Positions 49,421-60,734 of a DNA stretch of 64,000 nt are shown here, piece after piece (position 1 is the first letter of the stretch; each line of letters begins with the position of its first letter). The DNA comes from Eriocheir sinensis (lineage: Eukaryota > Arthropoda > Malacostraca > Decapoda > Varunidae), in NCBI RefSeq assembly GCF_024679095.1, contig NC_066553.1:4399988-4463987 (forward strand). Direction: 5' to 3'. Below the pieces are notes generated by a model. It saw nothing but the letters and a program-made list of their open reading frames with translations, did not search any database and was not told the origin of the DNA. A program made the translations under genes and the position numbers.

Positions 49421-49869
49421 GGGTACGGCTGCACGATGCCTCTTACCGTGTGTATATACTGTGAGGGGCGAGGGGGGGGGGGGGAAGGGTATGTAGACAG
49501 TAGTGACCTTCCTCCTCTTCCCCTTCCTCCTCCTCCTCCTCCTCCTCCTCGTAACACCCCCTATCGCTATTCCTCCTCCTTCCTCTCCCGTTGCTACCGC
49601 TACCAAACTCTCTTCTTTTTCTTCTTCTTCTTCTTCTTCTTTTCTTTTTCTCCTTCTCTCCTTCTTCTTCTCCTTCTCCTTCTTCTTCTTCGACTTTCTG
49701 TTCGTCGTTGTCGTTTTTTTTTATTCCTTTCATTCTTCTTATTCCTCGACCTTCTTCTTCTCCTTCACCCACCCAGCTTGCAAGTGTTTCCTCCTCCTCC
49801 CCCTCCTCCTCCTCCTTCTCTCCACTACGCCCCCTTCTCCTCCTCACTACAAATGTCAAAGGGGAGGCG

Positions 49870-49909
<40 letters not shown>

Positions 49910-49910
49910 C
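49025..49910. repeat. GA, TAA, GT, poly-G and TCC/TTC tracts
   Basis: GA at 49178-49243, TAA at 49275-49304, GT at 49388-49419, pyrimidine tract at 49505-49850, and CA at 49875-49908. Confidence 0.9.
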
Positions 49911-50039
49911 CGATGGTCAATCTTTTCGTAATCTGGACGGAAAGGCGTGAGAGACCTGAGCCGCAAGTAACTTTTTTTGTGGGCAAGGAGTGGCCAGGTG
50001 GGGCTCGCTGTGTGGGTGTGGCGAGCTAGCTAGGGGGGA

Positions 50040-50870
50040 CGAAGGGGAAGGGAGGTGTGGCGGGGGCAGGGGTGGTTAGGTGGTGGTGGTGGAGATTGGT
50101 ATGTGGCAGGGTGTTTCTGGGGCTAAGTGACAGCTTGCGGTATGGTGGTTGTGGTGATGTTACTGGCAGGGTGGTGGTGATGTGGCAGGGTGTTGGTGGA
50201 TGGTAGTGAAAGGTATGTGGTAGTGGTGGCAGGGTATGGTATGGTGCTTATGGTGGTGGTAGGGATCTGAGAGCATGTGACAGGGTAGTAGTAGTAGTAG
50301 TAGTGGTGGTGGTGTTGGTGGTGGTAGGGAGGTGAGGTGACTGTGGCAGGGTGGTGGTGATGAATTTGACAGGGTATAAATAATTGTGGTACTAGTAAAG
50401 ATGTTGGCAGGGACGCATATATATCAGTTTGACAGGGTAGTGATTCTTCCATTCCCTCAATTCCTCCCTCTCTTCTTCCCTCTCCTCTTTTTCATCTCTC
50501 AATCTTCCTCTCCTTGCATCCCTCTCAGTTTTCCTTCCCTCTCTTCCCTGTGGTGGTCCTGTGGTAGGGAGGTAACTGGCAGGGTGGTGACGTTAGTGGC
50601 AGGGTATTGGTAGTGTTGGTAAGGCTGCACGTAACATTTTGACAGGGTAGGAGTGCTCAAGGCCACATAACATTGACAGGGGGCGGGGTGTGGGGTGGAG
50701 AATGAAACACATGTGGCAGGGGAGACTATAAACACACGCCAGGGAAGAGGAGGAGGAGGAGGAGAGGAGGAGGAGGAGGAAGTCGTTGGCAGGGCCCCAC
50801 TATTATTATTATCTGACAGGGTGAAGGAAGGGCATGCTGTTGTGGATGATATAGGGTGACAGGGGGGGGG
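50040..50870. repeat. Dispersed GGCAGGGTGGTGG motif region
   Basis: The octamer GGCAGGGT (or GACAGGGT) recurs roughly every 15-60 bases in G/T-rich sequence, like a degenerate minisatellite. Confidence 0.65.
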
Positions 50871-50889
50871 GTGATGGGGTGGAATGAAG

Positions 50890-50892
<3 letters not shown>

Positions 50893-50935
<43 letters not shown>

Positions 50936-51560
50936 GAGGGTATGAATGTGTTCTGAGAGGGGCAGGGGAGACAAGGACAAGGAATAAGAAGGAATAATAA
51001 GGAAAAGTTGATGAATGGAGAAATAAACGAAAAGATGGGAAAGGGAAGAGAAAGAAAGATGGAAGAGAGTAAAGAAGAAAGGAAGAAAAGAAGACAGCAA
51101 GGGAAGAAAGAGGAGAAGGGAATAGAGTATTGAACATAAGAGAAGAGAGAATAAGGGAGATAAGAGAAGAGAATAAAGGAGTGGAAGAAGGGAAAGAAGA
51201 GGAAAGAAGGAGACAACAGTGGATGAAAGAGAAGAGGGAAGGAAGGGATAGACATAATATAGGAAAACACAAGAAAAAAAAGAATAAATCAGGGGAAAGT
51301 AAGAAAAAGAGAGATAATATAAAACACAACGAAGCAAGAGAAGAGGAGAAGAGGAGATGACAGGGGAAGAAAGAAGGAAAAGAAAGAAAATAGAAAAACA
51401 CAAGAAAAAGAGAAAATAAAACAAGGCAGAGAAATGAAGAAAAGAAAACAAGGTGAGAGGGAAGAAGAAGAAGGGGAAGGGGAGGGGAATGGAAGGGGGG
51501 GGAGGGGGGACTAAACAGGATGTAGTAGGAGATGCAGAGGGGGAACAGTACCCTGGCATG
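50893..51560. repeat. (GT)n followed by purine-rich tract
   Basis: GT at 50893-50932, then A/G-rich sequence to 51560. Confidence 0.9.
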
Positions 51561-51634
51561 TTGGGGGGGGGGGAGGGAGGGTAGGGGGAAGGGAGGGAAG
51601 TGGGCATGACTCCAGCGCAACCCTATAACCCTAC

Positions 51635-52235
51635 CCTCCCTCCCTCCCTCCTTCATTTCTCCTTCCTCTCCCTCCTCTTCTTCCCTCCTTCCTTCATTTC
51701 TTCCAATTCTTCCTCCCTCCCTCTCTCTCCTTCAAGTCCTCTTTTTAAATCTCTTCATTTTTCATTTCCTCCACCTCTCCCTTCTTCCCTCCTTCCTTTA
51801 TTTCTTCCTATTCTTCCTTCTCTCCACCCCTTCCTTCCTTTTCCATCCATTCTCTCCCTTCTTTCATTCTTACACCTCTCCTTTCCTCCCTTATCAATTT
51901 CTCCCTCACTCCCTCTTTCATTTCCTGCAATTTTTCCTCCCTCCCTCTTTCTTCAGGTTCCCCCCCCACACACACATTCTATCCCTCCCTGCCTTCCCTC
52001 CCTTCCTTCTTCGACTCGTCTCTTTCCATCCATCTATCGCTTCCTCCCTCCCTCCCTACCTTTCATATCCTTCACCTCTTACAGTTCCTCTTCCCGCCCC
52101 CCATACATCCCTCCATCCTCTCCTTGATTCCTCCACCCTAACAGTTCCTTCTCTCCTTCCCTCAATCTTCCTCTCCTTTCCTCCCTCCATCCAGCCCTCA
52201 CTCTTCCTTCTCTCCGCTACTTCCCTCCCAACACA
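51635..52235. repeat. Pyrimidine-rich CCCTCC/TTCC tract
   Basis: Mostly C/T, with the opposite strand bias to the preceding block. Confidence 0.9.
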
Positions 52236-52312
52236 GCAACCAAAATACACCGAGAAGAAATACTAAGATAATAATGACGAATTTAATAATATATTGCAAG
52301 TTACATATATTC

Positions 52313-52405
52313 GTGTGTGTGTGTGTGCGGGCGCCGCGAGGGTGGTGGGTGGGTATGCGTGGGCGGCGGCGGAGAGGCTGCCACACCTCGCAAGCCACCA
52401 GCCTC

Positions 52406-52441
<36 letters not shown>

Positions 52442-52516
52442 AATGTATGTATGGCCGTGGGTGGCTCGTGGCCCGTGCGACCTTAACCTTTTACTTTTTC
52501 TGACTTAGTTTTTTTT

Positions 52517-52590
<74 letters not shown>
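52313..52590. repeat. GT, CA and long (TA)n microsatellites
   Basis: GT 52313-52327, CA 52411-52440, and about 34 TA units at 52519-52587. Confidence 0.95.
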
Positions 52591-52593
<3 letters not shown>

Positions 52594-52739
52594 TCCGTCT
52601 TGTCTTTTTGTGTCAATCAGTGGTGGCTGGAATCTGAGTTCCCGGCCTTGCACTGCGTGACGAGAAAGAAGCATGAACGACAAGCCCACTGATGCTCTTT
52701 ACGACACTGGATTATAATCAGACATAACGATCCGTAAAA

Positions 52740-53560
52740 GTTAGTGCTGTCCAGAGTGCCACAGCCTGGTCCCGGTTGTCCCGCCGAGCACGCGAACACA
52801 CGGCCGTGCAGCGGCCGGCCAATCACGGCGCGGCCCGGGAGGCGATGCACCTGTGTCGCTAGTCAAGGTGCGAGCATATGGCGAGCGTTCCCCCCCTGAA
52901 CGCCGGCAGGCTGCTGCTGCTGCCGCTGCTGGTGTCGGCTGGCCCGGCGCGGGCGGCGGGAGCCAGGCTGTCTGACCCTCGCACATGTCGTACCGCAGGC
53001 TTGGGGCCTCGCGGGGGGCGACAACCCCGCGGACGAGTGTGTAGAGACGAGGCCGCGGCAGGGTGCAGGAACGATGAGGTAGGGTGGCCCTACAGGGCCA
53101 GGCGGCAGGGCGGTGCAGGGTGACAGGGTGCGGGGGGCGGCGGGCGGCTGGCAGGGTGCTGGTGCCCGGGGCAAAATGGGCAAGCCCGCCGCCGCCGCCG
53201 CCAACAAGTAGTAGTAACAGTCCTCTTATCGGCGCCGCGACCCCGCTAACCCGAACACCGGCACCCGTGCCCGTGCCCCGGCAGCCCCGCCCCGCCGCTC
53301 CCGGCTCTGCCCCACTCCGCCGCACACGCCTCAGGGCCTCACGCGGGTGGCACTCACGCCCAGGTCACTATGGTCCGCCGGGGCAGGTCGTGAAGATGCT
53401 CCCGCGCTGCCATGCCTGGCTTTTTTTCTTCCCGCGCCTCGCACACCAATCAGGCCCCGTCCCATTACGTAGTGCACGCGGGGCCGGCCAATCAGCGGCC
53501 AGGGATCTGACGTCAGGTCTAAAAATAGCGGCGTATATATATTGTGGTCCGTAGGGGCGG
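52740..53560 (+). promoter_or_regulatory. CpG-rich candidate promoter (CRE/CCAAT cluster III with TATA)
   Basis: GC- and CpG-rich, unlike its surroundings. CCAAT at 53446 and 53488, TGACGTCA at 53508 (15 bases after the second CCAAT), CTAAAAATAG at 53519-53528 (a perfect MEF2-type box), and TATATATAT at 53534-53542. The order CCAAT, CRE, TATA predicts rightward transcription from about 53565. Expression is inferred, not shown. Confidence 0.6.
52878..53123 (+). CDS. Possible first exon with signal-peptide-like start (unrecognised)
   Basis: The frame begins MASVPPLNAGRLLLLPLLVS followed by AGPARA, a textbook-looking signal peptide with an AxA cleavage site. The rest is Gly/Arg-rich and matches nothing I know. 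A GATGAG/GTAGGG donor-like site lies at 53079. Any GC-rich DNA gives such Leu/Ala/Arg frames, so this may be chance. Confidence 0.15.
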   Translation: MASVPPLNAGRLLLLPLLVSAGPARAAGARLSDPRTCRTAGLGPRGGRQPRGRVCRDEAAAGCRNDEVGWPYRARRQGGAG

Positions 53561-53710
53561 GAATCAGTGGCCAAGAGTGCAGTGCGATGGTAGGGCGAGG
53601 GGGCTGTTTGGAGAGGGGTGCCGATGACAAGTCAGGACACAAACGTCGCTATCAAGTAACAGGATACACTTTGTATAGAGAGAGAGGGAAAGCTTACTAC
53701 ACCCTTTCTT
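53561..53710 (+). other. Putative transcribed leader downstream of the 53.5 kb promoter
   Basis: The first ATG at 53587 opens a 41-codon frame with no recognised domain. No clear splice donor. If the promoter is real, this is its 5' exon. Confidence 0.25.
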
Positions 53711-53914
53711 GATAGAGCTAGCTGTGAGGTACGTATCGCTCGCTCTATCTCCTTGCTCCCTCACTCACGCACACTTACCTGCCCTGCCCCCTTCCCTGCT
53801 CGCCCTCACTCAACAGTCACTCGCTCACACCTTGACCGGCAGTTCGCGGGAGGTCTGTTCTTGTGTGTGCCTGTCTGTGTGTGATTGTGTGTGTCAGGGG
53901 TGTTAAGTCCCTTC

Positions 53915-53919
<5 letters not shown>

Positions 53920-53954
<35 letters not shown>

Positions 53955-54030
53955 AGGCGTGTCAGTGCATGCGAAATTAAAGATAATAATGAACGTGACA
54001 ACATCTTCAAGATCTCATAACACACACGTG

Positions 54031-54083
<53 letters not shown>

Positions 54084-54184
54084 GTAAGGTGAAACAAGAT
54101 AGGACACACGAGTACCTTTTCAGAATTCGCCACGCTCACTAAAAAAGGAAAGTTGCGAAATAGAGAAGAGCTTTAGGCCTAGTC

Positions 54185-54257
<73 letters not shown>

Positions 54258-54620
54258 GTGCGAAATGGTGGTGGTGGGCGGGACAATGTGGTGGTTAGAG
54301 AGAGTGGGTGGTGCATGCAGTGGTGTTTGTGGTAGTAGGTGGTGGTGGTGGTTGTGGTGATGGCAAGGGCGGTGGTAAGTGGGTGGTGATTGCGATGGAG
54401 GTGGTGGTTGGTGATCAGAGGTGCAGGTGGTGGTGGTGGAGGTGGGTGGTGATGCAGGTAGTGGTGGTGGTGGTGGTGATGAATAGCATGCCAGTGGTGG
54501 TGATGAGAGAGTGAAGGTAACAGTAACAGGCAGGTGAGGGTAAGGTTATTGCAGGTAATTTTCATTGGCCTTGTCACAGGTGGTGGTGGTGATGGGGGTG
54601 GTGATGATGGTTGTATTTCA
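53920..54620. repeat. GT, GA, GT/GA and GGT repeats
   Basis: GT 53920-53951, GA 54035-54080, GT-GA 54185-54255, and GGTGGT-rich 54268-54610. Confidence 0.9.
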
Positions 54621-54777
54621 TTATCGGTGCGAGATGAAGAGGGAGAAAAAGGGATGTATTAACTTTTGATGGACAGATGACAGGTATTGTTGGTAATTGC
54701 TATTATTTTTTATGATCTTTGTTGTTGGTATTTTTATTTGGGAGTCTGCATTGCTTTCTGAGATATACACGTGTCAT

Positions 54778-54780
<3 letters not shown>

Positions 54781-54813
<33 letters not shown>

Positions 54814-55011
54814 TAATGAAAAAAAAAAAAGCTTACTATATATTTATCTGAATTTTATAGGAGCTGCAGCTTAAATAGGGTTCTTTTCATGTTTCTTTAC
54901 TGTCTCCAAATACAAAAGAATAACATTAGTACATGCATATATATATATATATATCTATTACTAATTTCTTATATATATATGTTTGTGACTCGTGTATGTA
55001 ATGTTAATCTG

Positions 55012-55062
<51 letters not shown>

Positions 55063-55233
55063 GTACATTTTCTATATTTCTCTAATCTCGGAAATTTTAG
55101 GCCATGCATCCGTTCAAGTGTTTTTGTTATCGTTATATTTTTGTTATGTTGAATGGTTTGTGTTTGGTCGAATGTTTCTCATCAATGTTTAAAGTTATCA
55201 ACAACAGGCAGCCTTTGTCACGTACAGGTTGAA

Positions 55234-55276
<43 letters not shown>

Positions 55277-55323
55277 GCTGAGGTAGTGGATGATCATGCT
55301 ACACACACACACACACACACACA
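54781..55323. repeat. CA/TA/GT microsatellites in AT-rich DNA
   Basis: CA 54781-54810, TA 54937-54954, GT 55015-55059 and 55236-55270, CA 55302-55323. Confidence 0.9.
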
Positions 55324-55454
55324 CTCATTTCCTCTCCTTTACCAACATTTTAAAACGAAGCAGTGAGTTTTATTTTCCAAGAACACGAATACAATGGTCA
55401 CTCGTTCTCCTAACATGTCACATCCTCGCCTCCGCCTCATCCTGCCCCCTTCAC

Positions 55455-55705
55455 TTACTCATTCACTCATTCACTCACTCATGTTCACTCACTTTATTAT
55501 ATGTATGTACTTTCCATCCTGCAAAAAAGTACTATTCTTTCTCTGTAACTCACTCACATTCACTCACTCACTCACTCGTCCACTCACATTCACTCACTAT
55601 TATGTTATGTATATACTCACCCCCCTGAAAAAAGAGTTCGTATTCATTGCATATAACTCACGCACTCACTTTCTTACTCACTCACTCACTCAGTCACTCA
55701 CTCCA
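55455..55705. repeat. (ACTC)n-type minisatellite
   Basis: Imperfect TCACTCACTCATTCAC tetramer runs in three blocks. A related block follows at 56025-56120. Confidence 0.85.
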
Positions 55706-55767
55706 CCTTACCTCAGATCCTCAAAACAATAACAAACACATAATTACGATGTTACCCTTTGCGTCTC

Positions 55768-56020
55768 ATACCCTTATTCTCAAACATTTCGTAGGGGCTT
55801 ACACACCCACATCTGGTAAGGCTTTCGTGCAGGCTGTGGTGTTACCGTGTTCGTACTAATATTTCCACAGGTAGTTTTATGGGTCTTGCGATAGTTTGAC
55901 GACTGAGGCTTCTGGTGCATCATGAATGTGAAAAAACACTCAAGAGAATCCGACTTGACTCATTTTTGGCCTTTGGAAATGGTTGTTTTGAGAGCTGAAG
56001 GTGTGTGAAAATATGGTCCT
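55768..56020 (-). repeat. MITE family 1 copy, minus strand
   Basis: Inverted CTCAAACATTTCGTAGG, AAGGCTTTCGTGCAGG, GTAGTTTTATGGGTC, CATCATGAATGTGAAAAAAC and GGCCTTTGGAAATGGTTG. Confidence 0.7.
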
Positions 56021-56279
56021 TACTCACCCACCCACTCACTCACTCGACCCTCAAACAATGAATAACCTTTTGATAGTAGTTACTCACTCACACTCACTCA
56101 TTCGCCCACTCACTAACTCCACCTCCCTCTTCTGTTCCCTTCAGATTATAACCTTTGATATTAGTCTTTACTGCGCCTCAAGAGTCAAGATGTCTTCCTC
56201 TTCAGCCGCGGTCTCTGTTCTTGAAGGTAGAAGCGGCGCCACCACTGCCCTCTAGCGGCGTGTATTGAAAGTGTTGGTT

Positions 56280-56499
56280 AGGAGGCTAAGAAGGGGTGAA
56301 GGAAGGAAAGGAGAAAGGGTGTGGATGCATGGATATTGGAAGAAGGGTGAATACGAAGGAATTGTGGATGAGAGAAAGAGAGAGGGAGGAAGGAAGAAGA
56401 GGAGGGAGGGAGAAATAAGAGGGACGGAGAGGAGGGAGAGATAATGAGTTAGTAATGGAGGAAAAAGAAAAGCAAATAAGGGAGATAAAAGTTTGAAAT

Positions 56500-56555
<56 letters not shown>
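56280..56555. repeat. Purine-rich tract ending in (GA)n
   Basis: GGAAG/GGGAGG sequence, then GA 56507-56554. Confidence 0.9.
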
Positions 56556-56559
<4 letters not shown>

Positions 56560-56984
56560 TGATGATGATGATATTAAGACAGCACAGTATAAAAAATCCG
56601 TTTACTCCTCTGGATTTTAGGTGTAAGAACAATTTTTTATTCCCGAATCGTGAAAAAATAAATAAATTGATAACATTGTAACTATAAGAACTACAAGAAC
56701 ACTTATTTTATTTATTCTTCTTCTTCTTCTTATTATTATTGTTATGGCATTACTTTCTTTACTTAACGAACCAATTACGTAGCGAGAACACGAGTCGTTA
56801 AATCCGAAAGATCGTTATATGTGTATCTGATGCATTAAAAAAAGAAAGAAAAAAAAAAACCAAGATATTTGTTGATTAGTGATTGGTTAATATTGTTTTA
56901 CGGCATCAAAATTGTGGTGGTAATCGTTTTAATTGTCTTAAAATAATATTTGTATCGATCGTGTTATTTTTCCCTTGTTTTTGT

Positions 56985-57300
56985 TTTGTTTTTATAAGAA
57001 TTCAAGAAGGAAAACACTCATACTTTCCTTATTCTATTTTTTCATTTTTCATTTTCATTTTTTTTTTCGTTTTTTGGTGTTCATTTTTTGTCCTTTTTTT
57101 GTCCTTTATATTTTGTCCTTTCTTTGTATATAAATAATTCAAGAAGCAGAACAAATACTCATACTTTCCTTATTCTTTTTTCTCTTCATTTCTCAGTTTC
57201 CTTCCTTTTATTTTTCGTTTTTCTATGTTAATTTTTTTAATCCTTTTTTTAAGCTTATACAAGAATTCAAGAAACAAATATTGGTACTCAAACGCAAGGT
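56985..57300 (+). repeat. AT-rich satellite family S1, first locus
   Basis: Two to three units with AAGAATTCAAGAAGCAAAAC-like phrases and CTCATACTTTCCTTATTC. Same family as at 60.7-61.9 kb. Confidence 0.7.
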
Positions 57301-57391
57301 ATAAAAAAACAAAAACAAAAAACTATGCCTATAAATATAAAAAAAGAAAGAAAATAATGTTCGGTAATTTAGTGAAGTTCGATAAATCAGA

Positions 57392-57392
<1 letters not shown>

Positions 57393-57450
<58 letters not shown>
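57393..57450. repeat. (ATT)n microsatellite
   Basis: About 19 ATT units. Confidence 0.95.
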
Positions 57451-57528
57451 CATTATTATTGTGGTTGTTGTTATTGTTATCATCGACAGGTCATCATCAC
57501 CACTATTCTTATTTATCACGGACGAGAT

Positions 57529-57794
57529 TAGGGGTCGCTTCCACTGTCACTTTGTCTGTTTTGATCGTTACCAATGGAGGCGATCGACGCTATAGTATTT
57601 CCGCGCAAAACTGGCCGATGGGGCAGTGGGGGCAGCGGGGTTAGCCTAGCCCCGCACCTTGCCACATACTCTCAACACCTCTTGCTTCCTCTTCACCCAC
57701 CACTGCCCCATAGGCTAGTTTCACGTGGAAAACTCTAGCGTCGATCGCCGCTATTGGTAACGATAAAAACAAAGTGATTATGAAAGCGGCCCTA
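57529..57794. mobile_element. Foldback MITE, ~264 bp, TA-flanked
   Basis: Left end GGGGTCGCTTCCACTGTCAC pairs with the inverted right end (AAAGCGGCCC). The arms continue about 100 bases through CGTTACCAATGG, GCGATCGACGCTA and GGGGCAGTGG. TA on both sides (57529 and 57793) suggests a Tc1/mariner-type target. Confidence 0.75.
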
Positions 57795-57959
57795 GGAATG
57801 TTTCGCCCGGAATGGTGTTGTGTGCAGGAAGGATGAAATGATCTAAATTGAACTAGAGCGGCTTATTTTTATCATTTCACTATAAATTAAATAAAAATGT
57901 ATGCGATTATTAATTTTATGTAAGGGGGTTGGGGGTAGTTTTTCCTTTGACGTGTAAAA

Positions 57960-57988
57960 TGTGTGTAGTATTAGTAGTTTAAAAAAGC

Positions 57989-58035
<47 letters not shown>

Positions 58036-58338
58036 AGAGTAGGAAGATGTAATAGAAAGAAAAGAGGTTTAATTAAGCATAGAGGGAGATAAATGTGAGA
58101 GTAGGGGGTAGGAGGCGAGGTAGGAGGAGGAGGAGGAGGCTTGTATAGTAGTAGAAGTAGCAATAGTAGTAGTAGTAGTAGTAGTAGTAATAGTAGTAGT
58201 AGTAGTAATAGTAGCAACAACAACAACAACAAAAACTCAATAAACTTCTAAATAATAATAACTGTCTTCCTGATATATTTTCCTATAAAAAAAGGTGAAT
58301 CAAAAACATAAATACTAAATAATATCGTGAGTTTTCCC

Positions 58339-58378
<40 letters not shown>

Positions 58379-58527
58379 GGTCACGTCGGCTCGAAGATGG
58401 AGGAAGATTAACATTGCCTCTATTTGTTATTTTTCCTCGTCTTCATCTCCCTCATTTAGATAACTCCTACTCCTCCTCCTCCTCCTCCTCCTCCCTTCCA
58501 TGTTTGTTTTCCTTCACCCCTTACCTT

Positions 58528-58560
<33 letters not shown>
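57960..58560. repeat. AGT, GGA, AGT, GT, TCC and TC microsatellites
   Basis: AGT 57985-58035 and 58145-58213, GT 58342-58376, TC 58532-58559. Confidence 0.9.
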
Positions 58561-58561
<1 letters not shown>

Positions 58562-58616
58562 ATTCATATTTAAAAGGAAATTAATATCCTAAAAACACAA
58601 CTATTGATATCACATG

Positions 58617-60050
58617 AAGGAGGAGGAGGAGGAGGAGGAGGAGGAGGAGAAGGGAAGATGTTAGTATGTGATAAAGATGAAAGAGAAGGGAGAGGAAGCA
58701 TAAGAAGAAGGAGGAGGAGGAGGAGGAGAAGAAGGGAAGAAGTTAGTGTGAATGATAGATAAAGATGAAAGAGAAGGGAGAGGAAGCGTAAGAAGGAGGA
58801 GGAGGAGGAGGAGGGAAAATATAGAGAAATGTGAGGTAAAAGGGGAGAGGAAAGGCCAGACAGAAGGTGTTTTGGAAGCGGCGAAGGAAGAGGAAGGAGG
58901 AGGGAGGAGGAATGGGAGAAAAAGAGGAGGAGGAGGAGGAGGAAGAGGAAGAAGTAGGTGGGGGAGTTTTTGCCGAGTGTGGGTGGATAGAGGACTTGTC
59001 AGATAGGAGGAGGAGGAGGAGGAGGAAGAGGAAAGAGAGAAAAGTAATTGGAAAAATCTTAAGTATAGACGATAAGTGTTAGAATAGGGGGAGAAGGTAA
59101 GGGAGGAGAGATGGGGAGGGGGGAGAAGGAGGAGGAGGAGAAGGGGGGAGCGTGGGTGGTGATGGGACTCGTGGCACAGTGATGGGGGTGACTGGGGAGG
59201 GGGTGATAAGTGAAGGGGAAGAGGAGGAGAAGGGGAGGGAAGAGGTTGAGGTGGGTAAGATATGGGGAAGGGAAGGGGTGAAGCATTGGGAGAGGAAGGG
59301 GAGGAAAGGGATGGTGATGACTAAGGAAAAGGAGAGAGGAAGGGGAGGAAGAGGAGGAGAGGGGAGGGGAAGAGGTAAGGAACGTCAGGGGAGAAGAAGG
59401 AGGGGATATGGGGAGTAAGGTAAGGGGAGAGGAAGGGGAATAGTAATACCAGGGGGGGAGGGGGGGAAAGAGGAGGAAGGGAGAGGGGTGGGGAGATAAG
59501 GTAGAGGGGAGAGGATAGAAGGAGGAGGAGGAGGAGGAGTACCAAAGGGAGGAGGAGTGGGGAGGGGAGGATGAAACAAGAGGGGAGAAGGAGAGGGGAA
59601 GAATTGTTAAGAGTTAGAGGAGAGGGGAGGGGGAGGTAAAGAAGAGGGGAAAGGGGGGTTGGGGGGGCTGGTGGGTACACAGGAGTGGCAGTATAGGTAG
59701 TGGGTGAGGGGAGGAAGGGGAGGGAAGGGGGTGGGGTGCATAAGACAGGTGGGGAGAGGGGAGAGAATGGGGAAGGAAGAGGGGTAGAAAGAAGGAGGAA
59801 AAGGGGAGAGAGGGAGAGAAAGTTGGGGAGGAGAGGGGAGAAGATGGGAAAGGGGAGATAAGGTAGAGGGGGAGAAGAGGGGTAGAAAGGAGAAGAGAAA
59901 GTAGGAGGTGTGTGTTGTAGTAGAGAGAGAGAGAACGTGGGGAGGAGGAGGAGAGGGGAGAAGATGAGGAAGGGGGAGGTAAGGTAAAGAGGGGAGTAGG
60001 GGTTGCATAAAACAGCAGGGAAGGGTTTGATACCATTGAAAGGAAGGTGT

Positions 60051-60108
<58 letters not shown>

Positions 60109-60223
60109 CTCTATGGGTAAGGGGAGTGGAAATGGGGTGAGGGGAATGTGGAGGAAGGGAGAGAAGGGGGAAGAAGAGGAGGAGGAGGAGGAGGAGGTTA
60201 GGAAATGAGTAGTAGTAGTAATA

Positions 60224-60284
<61 letters not shown>

Positions 60285-60600
60285 TGTGGGTAGGAGTAAG
60301 GTAAGGGAAAGGGGTCGGGCATGGTAGTATAGTATAGGTAAGGAGAGGGGAGGGGAGGGGGAGGTGAAGGTGGGTAGGAAAAGAAGGGGAGGGGGAGAGG
60401 GGAGGGGAGGGGAGTGCCATGAGACAAAGAGTGGCACCCCCTGAATAGCCCGGGCCACCAGTAGTAGTGAGTGCCCCTGAGTCAACCAGGAAGTGAAGGG
60501 CGCGAGGGGGGAGGGGGGGAAGGGGTATGGGGGGAAGGGGGAAGAGGGGGGAGGCTAAAGATTCAAGGGAAGGAAAGGGGTGAAGGGTGCCAAGTCTGTG
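58617..60600. repeat. Purine-rich GGA region with AGT and GA runs
   Basis: GGAGGA/GGGGAGAAG over 2 kb on one strand, with AGT 60051-60108 and GA 60230-60281. The very long minus-strand frame here is composition driven. Confidence 0.9.
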
Positions 60601-60612
60601 GTCACGCGCGCG

Positions 60613-60615
<3 letters not shown>

Positions 60616-60656
<41 letters not shown>

Positions 60657-60665
60657 CGCACTCAC
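60616..60665. repeat. (CA)n microsatellite
   Basis: About 18 CA units, then CGCACACA variants. Confidence 0.95.
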
Positions 60666-60734
60666 ATACATTGGGAGTCATACAGTTTGATTGATTGGCT
60701 TGTTTGTATCGATCTTGCTATTATTTTTTTTTTT

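Noticed and set aside
50499..51656. 385-codon minus-strand frame
   Set aside because: Low-complexity Phe/Ser/Pro/Leu with Thr-His runs from the GT repeat. No conserved domain.
52741..53325. 194-codon Gly/Arg/Ala frame on the minus strand
   Set aside because: CpG-rich DNA naturally lacks stops. No domain, and the region looks like a promoter island.
59321..60681. Very long minus-strand open frames (up to 368 codons)
   Set aside because: They are translations of GGA/GGGGAG purine tracts (Pro/Ser/Leu runs). No codon structure, start context or domain.
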